From Tenebrio molitor (taxonomy: Eukaryota; Arthropoda; Insecta; Coleoptera; Tenebrionidae), in assembly GCF_963966145.1 (NCBI RefSeq), contig NC_091050.1, forward strand, positions 9,114,001 to 9,178,000: a stretch of 64,000 bases of DNA, written 5' to 3'. This document shows positions 1-10,600 of the stretch, one piece after another (position 1 is the stretch's first letter; the number at the start of each line of letters is the position of its first letter). The position numbers and the translations under genes were made by a program. The notes beneath the pieces were generated by a model that worked only from the letters and a program-made list of their open reading frames with translations, made no database searches and was not told where the DNA came from.

Positions 1-923
1 TTATTAGACATTTTGGCAGCTCTCATTATTATTTTTTGTTTAAAGTTGTGGTAATTAATGCTCTAAAAAATTGAAACAGAAAAATTTGTGAGGTTAGAAA
101 CAATTCAAGGAACTTTTTGAAATATTTCTAAATTTATATTTTAAGAAATTGTAGTATCCGTCGGCACGACAGCTGAAATAACGTTTCAGCCTTTTAAATA
201 TTTTGTTGTATGTTTTTTAACATAAAAAAATGTGTGTTCTCATTAAATAAATCTGTTCGTGTAGAAATATTTGGTTAGTATTTTTTATTTAAGAAATATT
301 AAACAAAATAATAATTGTTTAAAGATCTTCAATTATATGATATTCAATAAAAGCAAGTTTAAATTAGATAATTAAAATTTTTATTTTCGGTGTGTTATTT
401 ATGTCAATATTTTTGTTATCTATTTTTTTTTAATAGGACAAAGTAAAATGGTAAATATGATAACATTTTGCCGATTTTTTTGTATAAGTTTAAAGAAAAA
501 AATGGTAGCTATTGTTAATAATCTTGACAATTTGAGATACTATATTTCAATTATTATTTAGCTAACTACACTGTTAGGATACAATATTGATGCTTTGTTA
601 TTAAAGAAACAAATCGACCAAGGCTCTAAAATAGTCTAAACTTTTTTATTATCTGTATCTAGCACTCGGTATGTCAACTGAACTGGAGTAAATCACATAG
701 TTTAAAACTAAAACAGCGAAGACATAATTATTATTTGGCTGAGTTCACATTTTTCCAAATCCTTAAAAATATACGGAAAAATATGTTCTTTTGAGCTATA
801 AACTATAAATTAAAGAATACTAAATAAATTCCTAAACGGAGTAGAAAACAATATATTTTAAAAAATCTAATTTGCTATTTACCAATGGCAAATGGCATTT
901 TTGAATTATTTTAAGGTTAGGTA

Positions 924-1135
924 CAGTGGGGAGCACGGAATTTCGCACACCAATTTGTATGTCATTAAAAAAAACTATCTAGTCTAAGCTTTATTGTCAT
1001 TATAATCAATCATGATATATGTGATCATGACTGATGTTTCACCTAAACTGTCACGAAACTGCCGCCAGTATCCCATTTTAATAAAATTATTTCAGTGAAA
1101 TGTCCAATGTGTGCGAAATTCCGTGCTCGCCACTG
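924..1135. mobile_element. MITE, Tc1/mariner-like, 212 bp
   Basis: The two ends form near-perfect 27-bp terminal inverted repeats starting CAGTGGGGAGCACGG on the left and, read inward from the right, CAGTGGCGAGCACGG. They differ at one position. TA dinucleotides flank both ends (922-923 and 1136-1137), the expected target duplication of the Tc1/mariner superfamily, and CAGT is a common terminus in that group. The interior has no coding capacity, so this is a non-autonomous element. Confidence 0.85.
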
Positions 1136-1172
1136 TACGATTAGTATTAAATACCTGTATGGTACCTATCTA

Positions 1173-1390
1173 CGGTAGATGGACAAATAAAACTAGGACA
1201 CTTAAAATTTAATCTATGTAAATCAGACTATTAAATTGTCAATATATTTGTCAGTTTGTATAGGTATAATAGATATGTCATACCAAAGCTAACCTATTTG
1301 TGATAAAGCCGTAATTAAACGATGGAGATTTGTAAATTTTGGATTTATGTCATTGTCATTTTTGTCCCAGTTTTATTTGTCCATCGACTG
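1173..1390. mobile_element. MITE, TA-flanked, 218 bp
   Basis: Terminal inverted repeats of about 28 bp are visible: the left arm reads CGGTAGATGGACAAATAAAA and the right arm read inward CAGTCGATGGACAAATAAAA. TA flanks both sides (1171-1172, 1391-1392). There is no internal ORF. It lies only about 37 bp from the previous element but has a different TIR, so it is a separate family of the same general type. Confidence 0.85.
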
Positions 1391-1429
1391 TACATTTATG
1401 GCTAACTCGCATTATGCTCATGCAGGAAA

Positions 1430-1665
1430 GATGACTTAATAAAAAAAAAGCATATCCTCAAACATTCCAGATGCACATCAAATCAGATTTTACATAAAAC
1501 ATCTAAAGGAATTTTGCCTTGACCAACATGTATGAAGACGGATCAACCAAAACTTGAAGGAATTTTCGAATATTGCATTAATTTCTAATTTAATTAAAAA
1601 TTAAAGTCCTATTATTCGTTTCTTGGTAATTTTAATGAAAATAAAATTTCCACATATTTTTACTT
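1430..1665 (+). repeat. Dispersed repeat, copy 1 of a diverged pair
   Basis: This segment aligns by eye with 3335-3545. Shared landmarks in the same order are a cttgaccaa(c/a)atgta motif, a run of aatttaattaa, the string cctattattcgtttctt and taatgaaaataaaatttc. Similarity is patchy with indels. No terminal inverted repeats or coding potential are seen. It could be an old transposon fragment or a local duplication. Confidence 0.6.
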
Positions 1666-2896
1666 TTCCCTTATCCTTAAATGTTTTGGCTAGTAGCCAT
1701 GTCATTTTTTCTTGGTAAGTTTGTTTTAGGATATTTCAATTTCCGCGGATAATTTAAAAAGTTTGTTACCTGATAGTAAAAACTCGTATTTTGATAAATT
1801 ACTATTATATTTGGATACAATTACTCAGAACTGAATACAGTGGTCTGGCGATACTTTAATGCCTTCATTCAATTCAAAGGACTATTTTCTCAAAATATCC
1901 TTTCACTGTAGCTTTGATCGCATTACCTAATTGAAGCAAATTGCTTGCTGACAAGGAGTATTTTTAAATTTGGAAATGGAGAAAATGCAAATATCCCTTT
2001 ACATCTTAGGATATGGAATCTACAACAATTCCTATAGACTAAGGTGACTTTGTCAGCTTTGGTGGTGGTAACATAATTCCATTGTTTTGACTCTTGCTTT
2101 GTTTCTGGTGCATTGGGTGGGCTTAAATCTCGTCAGGTCAAGTCAAGTCTACACAAAAAATTCGCTGAAATTTGTATTGAATGCGTTTTTCATTGCACCC
2201 GATAGCTTTTTCAAACTATTTCTTCGTTATTCATTTGAAATATACACTTTGAGAAAACTTTAATCAAGAATCCTCCAAAACCCTTTATTGATAAGATTGA
2301 AGCATTGTCCTTTTTGTCAACACAATGTTTGGTTTTTAATGCATTGTTTTAAATACGACATCCATTTATTGTTTTTTCTTAAACAAAAGATTCTGACTCA
2401 TTAATTCTGTTGCCAATAGCTCGCCACATGTGAAACAACATTTTAATTACATTTCTTTAGTTCAAAAGTCATGGCAATTAGTACAGCAAACATGTTAGGA
2501 AAATAAAATAAACTTTATCAGGAATATCATTTGGTTTTACTATCACATAAATTTCGTCATTCACAATTTCATATAATTTCGTCCGAATTTTAGTTTCAAT
2601 AATTGTGTCTTACCGATCTTAACTGAGACAAAAAAGAGCTAATTTGCTTATGGAAATTTCTATTTTTATATTGACATTTCTTGATACACATATCTTGTTT
2701 TGCTCTTAATAGAACATTATACAGTTCTGATAACATGCAATTTTTTTCAGCATTGACTGACTAACAATACGTCATCAAGCAAGCATTTCTTCAACCAAAT
2801 TATTGGAACAAATACTTTTCAAAGCTGCAACAAAATTTTTTATTAATTATATTGTTAACAGAGCTAATGGATGATTCAAGATGGTTGTGGATAAAT

Positions 2897-3067
2897 ATGG
2901 CAACTATGTACGAAAATTTATGTGGCAACTCTGTAGGTAGGATAGAGTTGACATTTCATCTTTGACAGTTTAAAAAAAATCAAATGCACGCATATGAAAT
3001 GTCAAAGAAATGTCAACTTTACCCCACCCACACAGTTGCCACATAAATTTTCGTACATAGTTGCCAT
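2897..3067. mobile_element. Long-TIR hairpin element, 171 bp
   Basis: The first about 61 bp and the last about 61 bp are inverted copies, differing at roughly six positions. The arms start ATGGCAACTATGTACGAAAA and end, read inward, in GTTGACATTTC. Only about 50 bp separates the arms, so the element would fold into one long hairpin. The target-site duplication is unclear. A minus-strand ORF at 3002-3259 runs through the right arm and is not a gene. Confidence 0.8.
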
Positions 3068-3334
3068 TTCCTTATGTTTAGCTCCCATTATGCTCGTACA
3101 ATGAGGGACATGGAATCCTGGGCAGTCTGTTATTGTCATTTCAAAAAGTGACAATGTAAATGCATCTTTACCGTCATTATGATTGATATTTTCAAAAAAA
3201 CTGTCAACTTGGTTATGAGTAGCTAAGGTATGGTTTAGAAATTTTGACAACTGAATCACACATCTGCCCAGTTTTCCGTGTCCCCAATAGTACAGGATAC
3301 CTAATATAATTTAATAAAATGATAACATTCATTA

Positions 3335-3545
3335 AAAAAGAATCAAATTCTCCAATTAGATGCATTTCATATCAAATTTTTGATATTTCACCTTGACCAA
3401 AATGTAATAAAGTCAGCTGAATCAAAATTTGGAGGAGCTTTGTAATTTTGTAATGACTAATGAATATGTAATTTAATTAAACATTATTCCTATTATTCGT
3501 TTCTTATTCATTATAATGAAAATAAAATTTCGACACATTTTAAGC
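3335..3545 (+). repeat. Dispersed repeat, copy 2 of a diverged pair
   Basis: Partner of 1430-1665: the same ordered landmarks (cttgaccaaaatgta, cctattattcgtttctt, taatgaaaataaaatttc) appear with substitutions and small gaps. There is no coding potential and no clear termini, so the family is unknown. Confidence 0.6.
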
Positions 3546-5649
3546 CTAACCATTATTATATTAATTTTTGTTACCTACTGATTAATTCAAATGGTATTTT
3601 CATTAAAATAATTAATTGAGTCTTTTATCTCTTTAATGTTTTTATAAAAACATTAATAATGTAAACGTGTAAATAATAAATGTTTAAAATTTTATTTTAT
3701 TTTGAGAAACCGAAAAGTATCGAATTTACAATTTCAATACGAAATACTAACAATCAACCAACGAAACAATGAGTAAAAAATTCTGAGACACTCATTTCAT
3801 AAGTTCATACAGTTTTCATTAATTTTTCATTGGTCTTAAATTCAAAATTGTTGTGCCTCAGAAAGTGACAGCTCCCTTCCTTTCTCTGGAGCACGCTTAA
3901 ACTATTGCATTTAACATATGCACATAAAGTTGCTGTAATCATTGTGGGAAAAAATAGAAGCGTGGGCCTTGTGACCAAATCCTCTCCCCTAAGCTCCTAA
4001 ATTAAAATAAAAAATAAAAACTTTCTCTCCAGACATTTATTTCATTTCGAGTGATCTCACCATCTAATTTTTTCAGTAGACCCAAACTGGGTTTGTCCGT
4101 TACACAATGAGAATCTATTTTGAAAAGATAAACAACTTTTTCCAAATCTTCATATATGCATTATTTATTATAACATGGCATAATAATGCAGTAAGTCATA
4201 TTTTTGAAAACTGAATGGAGATTTTGAATTCGCTGTGTGCATGCTTCAGTTTTCATGATTAATTGCCACAAGATAATAATAGAATCGTGACACTCTCATC
4301 TACAAAGTGGTAATACAGTTGAACGTTTGGAGGCTAAGTTCAGGTGTATTTAATAACACCTCTCCTGAAAAATAATTAAACAGCTGCACAAAAATTCTGA
4401 CATTAAGCAAAAATGTTCCTGCTGGGAGAATGAGGAAACAAATAAGGCATTAACATGGCGACGCAAGAACCGCACCACTTAGTAATACATGTTCTGTTAA
4501 ATTATTATAGAATTATGCAAAGTGACAGAATAATCATGTCGAACCGCTCGATTTCATTATTACGATCTAAACAAAGATGAGCAAGAATGTGGGCACGGTT
4601 TGTGCATGTTTACTAATTTTGTTCTCTGGTATTTAGTTCATGAATGGCAAGGTCACCTCGCATTTTGATTTCACGAGTAATTGAATCCTGGCTTAAGTCC
4701 TCCAGGAAGAGGAAATCGACATTATCGATCCCGTTCAATCGAACCCATCAATCTCGTTACTTGCAGAATTCAGATTCAATTATTCGAGTGTGACATTTAA
4801 ATGTGGGACCCGTGTCAATGTTGAGATTCTTTATACTTGAAATTTTTCACTCGAGAGGACATTCATCTTGGGAACGTTTCACACAGTGAAAGAATGCAAT
4901 CAATTTTGGTTAATAATTGGCCTTAGGACTGAATATCACCGTGACGAAATCCAAATACCTCGAACCTGAACATCTGTTTCCAACAATATGTGCCGAAGAA
5001 TCGTTTTAATTATGTGAATAAACAATGATTATCATATTATATCGGTATTGGGAAAGTGTAGAAATGTCAAAACAAAATTGGGTCGACCAAGTGGATGACA
5101 TTCATGTTTGTTCAAAAATTAGAGCTTGGTACAAAAACTGTTGCACTAGATGTTAAGCAAGACGAAATTACCATGATAATTTAGATTCTTTATTTCGCGA
5201 TAAGCAAGCGGAGGAGCCTACATGAAAATTGTAAGTGCGCAATGGAACCTACACTCATTTCTATTAAAAATTCCAAAACGATTTCACAACTCTTCGTTTT
5301 TATTTGGAGCGTTCTTGTAGGAAACGCGCCCTAGAATGTACATCATCTACGGTCTGCTTGTCCCATTTCAAACCAGCTAGATGTTTATCTTGGAAACAAT
5401 ACAGTTGGATTCGACAACAGTACCGGATCTTTTGCAATTTTTTCGAAAAGTTTTGACAAATCGGGAGCATTAATTGTGACGGAAGGGTCTTATCTGATTC
5501 ATCGCTATCATAAATTATGTTACTTATTTAATTCTAGACATGTTCGAGATTGTGATCTAATAAACAATAAAGCTCATCGAGCTTTTACTTTCTACCGTCA
5601 TTTATCGTGGTTCTTATCATGAGGTATCTAAGCGCGCCCATGAGCGTGA

Positions 5650-5657
5650 TATAAATT
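5650..5657 (+). promoter_or_regulatory. TATA box (TATAAATT) of an orphan first exon
   Basis: TATAAATT lies 63 nt upstream of an ATG at 5713 that opens a 24-nt exon ending in a good splice donor. The same TATA-to-ATG spacing (57-69 nt) is seen at four cuticle-protein genes in this window. No strong initiator motif is visible about 31 nt downstream, which lowers confidence. Confidence 0.35.
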
Positions 5658-5712
5658 AACAACGAGAGTGTGATATATGGAGGAGTCTTAATTGAAATTA
5701 AATATCATTACA

Positions 5713-5839
5713 ATGTTCAGGAAATATCAATTCCTGGTAGGTATTTTTATTACGTTAGTGGTATATTCCAAGCGTTCTATAAATAAACTAATATTGGAAT
5801 TATTGGCAGTTTTCTGTATTGTGCACATTGAATGCATAA
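5713..5839 (+). pseudogene. Orphan signal-peptide-like exon pair, possible gene remnant
   Basis: The 24-nt exon 5713-5736 encodes MFRKYQFL and is followed by a GTAGGT donor. An acceptor ending TTGGCAG at 5809 joins in frame to FSVLCTLNA and then a TAA at 5837-5839. The joined 17 residues look like a signal peptide and the architecture (TATA, tiny exon, short intron, hydrophobic continuation) copies that of the cuticle genes at 35-61 kb, but the frame stops at once. Either it is the relic of a secreted-protein gene, or the real second exon lies further downstream, possibly beyond the satellite. This is inference; no domain is visible. Confidence 0.3.
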
Positions 5840-7436
5840 AATAATTGACAATTGGAATAATTTTGCAAGTTGATACTCATGCAAATACGACAATTAAATT
5901 ACCAGTAAACACCACCACGTGTGTTGTTTAAATGACTACATATTTATTTATAAAAATATTCTTTTGGGAGAAACATTGGACTTATGTATTTCAGTTTGAG
6001 TAGCATATTAACAAAAAGAAATATATTTTAATAATTTGAGTGTCAGATTATTATTAAAAAAAAATACAATTCAAATCGTCCTCTATTACTTTGAGATTTT
6101 CCCTAAATTGTATTGGATGTATCAAAGATTCTAAATAACTTACCTAAATGTGTATCACTTTTATACACTTTATGACAACAAAACATAATAAAACCTAATC
6201 TAATTTTTTAAAAATTATGGAAAAAGATTGTTAACTCTAGCGAATGCAACTGCACTAGCGATACTGTAAAGACAATCACATTAAGTAATTATCCATCCTG
6301 AAACATTCCTACAATAAAAAACCTGCAAATTTTAGTTGCTTTAATGGCGGCATATACCAGACGCAAATTTCTTACTTTCTAAAGGTTACCTACTTATTTA
6401 TGCAATGAAACTCATTATTAAGATATCGTTTGTATTGTCTTCCGAGTGCACATTGTTATTCTTCTCAACAAAGCAAATTAAACAATTTCAAATATTTAAA
6501 AATTATACACTTTGTAAAAATAGGCGTCCATGTTTTTAACCTAATTTATTACACCTGTGATTCCTGATTTGTTTGACATTTACGGCGTTAAAATGTTCTC
6601 ATTTTATCCTTGATGTTTTCATTTTTTTGTGTACAAATATATTTTCTTGTACTTGTCATTGTCACATTAAATTTTGGACCAAATTAAAATATTCTCTGTG
6701 TTGGTATCAAATAACAAGACCCGTAACTCCAAATTTTCCTTCAAATTTGCATAAATGTTACGAGAATCTCCAGACGACTTTGTAACATTATTGACAGACT
6801 ATTAAACCATAACATTCTAATCAGGTTTGACATTTCTTTGTTCCAAAATGCTAAAATTTATATAATTTTAAGTTTTCACTTTGCACATGATAATTTACCT
6901 GTCGAATGTTTATGTAATTCAAGATGATTCACTCGTCAACAAGTGAAGCTTTATTCTCTTTAAGAAGTAAACATTTTTTGTCCTTTTCTGTAATTACTAT
7001 CTATAAAATCTTGATTTTATCTTTTCATGTTATGTGACTGATTCTAATATAAAAGAAAGCAAACCCAAATGTCCAGGTGCTTAATCCTAAGCTTCAAGTG
7101 ATGATAATAACCCACATAAGAAAAAATTGATTAGTTAAAGAAATCTTTCAGCAATTATTTTTTTTAACAATATGAGCCGTGAGTAATTATTTAACAGTGT
7201 AGAATTAGGGAAATTTGTTAATCTAAATTTAAAACAGCCTCTAATTATAGTTAAGTCATTTTAGTGAGGCATATAAAATGAGGTTTATAACCTGGTATGT
7301 AAATGAGAAATTCAATGTAATTATTGTGACTAAAAAGAGCAAAGGGTTAGATTTCGATGATTACACGCTTGTATTATGTGTTGCATACTCAGAAAAGTTA
7401 TCACGACAAGGTTTTTTAAATATTCTATTTATGTTA

Positions 7437-7657
7437 CAGTTGGCTTCAAAAAAAACGGGAACTGAAATTTGACCTAATGTGAATTGGAAATTTAATTTGT
7501 CAATTTATGTCAATTTGTGTCTGTTTGACAGTAGTATTTCTGACACATAAGTGTAGTTTTTTAACCTAAATTCTAAAAAGCCGTTTCAAACTATAAAAAT
7601 TTAATAAAATCTGACAGACCTTTTTCTGACAGTTCCCGTGTTTTTTGAAGCCAACCG
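7437..7657. mobile_element. MITE, TA-flanked, 221 bp, next to the satellite
   Basis: Terminal inverted repeats: left CAGTTGGCTTCAAAAAAAAC, right read inward CGGTTGGCTTCAAAAAACAC, continuing through GGGAACTG. TA flanks both sides (7435-7436, 7658-7659). There is no coding capacity. Its size and C(A/G)GT ends resemble the elements at 924 and 1173, but the TIR sequence differs. It ends about 250 bp before the satellite array. Confidence 0.85.
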
Positions 7658-10600
7658 TACAACTTAAACAGTTAAATGTGTGAATAAAACGTGGTTTTAA
7701 ACATCCAGTTTTGATTGTTAAGAAGTAAAAAACGTAACTAATAAAACTGGATTACGTTATCTGAAATTTTCCTTTAAGCGTTACATAATATGTACTATCG
7801 CGGCCAAAATACTTTGGTCGTCAATGTGACATAAATGACATGTGATGTTTAACCTTATTTTTTACTACTGTCAAAATTATTTTAATCTATCAGTGTCATA
7901 CGGGTGGGATACAATAACTGACAGCAATTTGGTTCAAATCGGCGACAAATTTTTTTTGGAAAAACCACCCTTCTATCTAATTTTCACTTCGGAAAATCAT
8001 TTAAACGCCCATAGCTCCCTTGTTAAGCAACATATGGCAATGAATTTTACACCGTTGGATTGCTCTTGTCAAGGCGCTTCTTCTGAACCGAAAAAAAAAT
8101 GACCTGGATTTTTCCGTTTTAGAGAAATTCGCAAACAACCAAAAAATCCATATTTTTGGCTCCCACAGCAAAAAATGGGTACATTGGGCGGAACTTTTAC
8201 TATATCTGAATTCAACTCATCCTATACAATAACTGACAGCAATTTGGTTCGAATCGGCGACAAAAAATTTTTGGAAAAAAACCATGTACTCCCCCCTTCT
8301 ATCTAATTTTCACTTCGGAAAATCATTTAAACGCCCATAGCTCCCTTGTTAAGCAACATATGGCAATGAATTTTGCACCGTTGGATTGCTCTTGTCAAGG
8401 CGCTTCTTCTGAGTCGAAAAAAATTTACCTGGATTTTTCCGTTTTAGGGAAATTCGCAAAAAATCAAAAAATCCATATTTTTGCCTCCCACAGCAAAAAA
8501 TGGGTTCATTGGGCGGAACTTTTACTATATCTGAATTCAACTCATCCTATACAATAACTGACAGCAATTTGGTTCGAATCGGCGACAAAAAATTTTTGGA
8601 AAAAAACCATGTACTCCCCCCTTCTATCTAATTTTCACTTCGGAAAATCATTTAAACGCCCATAGCTCCCTTGTTAAGCAACATATGGCAATGAATTTTG
8701 CACCGTTGGATTGCTCTTGTCAAGGCGCTTCTTCTGAGTCGAAAAAAATTTACCTGGATTTTTCCGTTTTAGGGAAATTCGCAAAAAATCAAAAAATCCA
8801 TATTTTTGGCTCCCACAGCAAAAAATGGGTACAATGGGCGGAACTTTTACTATACCTGAATTCAACTCATCCTATACAATAACTGACAGCAATTTGGTTC
8901 GAATCGGCGACAAAAAAATTTTGGAAAAAAACCATGTACTCCCCCCTTCTATCTAATTTTCACTTCGGAAAATCATTTAAACGCCCATAGCTCCCTTGTT
9001 AAGCAACATATGGCAATGAATTTTGCACCGTTGGATTGCTCTTGTCAAGGCGCTTCTTCTGAGTCGAAAAAAATTTACCTGGATTTTTCCGTTTTAGGGA
9101 AATTCGCAAAAAATCAAAAAATCCATATTTTTGGCTCCCACAGCAAAAAATGGGTACAATGGGCGGAACTTTTACTATACCTGAATTCAACTCATCCTAT
9201 ACAATAACTGACAGCAATTTGGTTCGAATCGACGACAAAAAAATTTTGGAAAAAAACCATGTACTCCCCCCTTCTATCTAATTTTCACTTCGGAAAATCA
9301 TTTAAACGCCCATAGCTCCCTTGTTAAGCAACATATGGCAATGAATTTTGCACCGTTGGATTGCTCTTGTCAAGGCGCTTCTTCTGAGCGGAAAAAAAAT
9401 TACCTGGATTTTTCCGTTTCAGAGAAATTCGCAAAAAAACAAAAAATCCATATTTTTGGCTCCCACAGCAAAAAATGGGTACAATGGGCGGAACTTTTAC
9501 TATACCTGAATTCAACTCATCCTATACAATAACTGACAGCAATTTGGTTCGAATCGGCGACAAAAAATTTTTGGAAAAAAACCATGTACTCCCCCCTTCT
9601 ATCTAATTTTCACTTCGGAAAATCATTTAAACGCCCATAGCTCCCTTGTTAAGCAACATATGACAATGAATTTTACACCGTTGGATTGCTCTTGTCAAGG
9701 CGCTTCTTCTGAGCCGAAAAAAATTTACCAGGATTTTTCCGTTTTAGAGAAATTCGCAAAAAAACAAAAAATCCATATTTTTGGCTCCCACAGCAAAAAA
9801 TGGGTTCATTGGGCGGAACTTTTACTATATCTGAATTCAACTCATCCTATACAATAACTGACAGCAATTTGGTTCGAATCGGCGACAAAAAAATTTTGGA
9901 AAAAAACCATGTACTCCCCCCTTCTATCTAATTTTCACTTCGGAAAATCATTTCAACGCCCATAGCTCCCTTGTTAAGCAACATATGGCAATGAATTTTG
10001 CACCGTTGGATTGCTCTTGTCACGGCGCTTCTTCTGAGCCGAAAAACATTTACCTGGATTTTTCTGTTTTAGAGAAATTTGCAAAAAACCAAAAAATCCA
10101 TATTTTTGGCTCCCACAGCAAAAAATGGGTACAATGGGCGGAACTTTTACTATATCTGAATTCAACTCATCCTATACAATAACTGACAGCAATTTGGTTC
10201 GAATCGGCGACAAAAAATTTTTGGAAAAAAACCATGTACTCCCCCCTTCTATTTAATTTTCACTTCGGAAAATCATTTAAACGCCCATAGCTCCCTTGTT
10301 AAGCAACATATGGCAATGAATTTTGCACCGTTGGATTGCTCTTGTCAAGGCGCTTCTTCTGAGCCGAAAAAAATTTTCCTGGATTTTTCCGTTTTAGAGA
10401 AATTCGCAAAAAACCAAAAAATCCATATTTTTGGCTCACAGCAAAAAATGGGTACAATGGACGGAACTCTTACTATACCTGAATCCAACTCATCCTATAC
10501 AATAACTGACAACAATTTGGTTCGAATCGGCGAAAAAAAATTTTTGGAAAAAAACCATGTACTCCCCCCTTCTATCTAATTTTCACTTCGGAAAATCATT

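Larger units (their letters stand above)
1..7908. other. AT-rich intergenic region left of the satellite
   Basis: I see no protein-coding gene I can support in this 7.9-kb stretch. It is strongly AT-rich with many short homopolymer runs. It holds four inverted-repeat elements (924-1135, 1173-1390, 2897-3067, 7437-7657), a diverged pair of about 220-bp repeats (1430-1665 and 3335-3545) and a candidate orphan promoter with a first exon near 5650-5839, all listed separately. The remaining sequence shows no ORF with a recognisable domain. Confidence 0.6.

Noticed and set aside
3002..3259. Minus-strand 85-codon ORF
   Set aside because: Runs out of the right arm of the hairpin element at 2897-3067; no domain.
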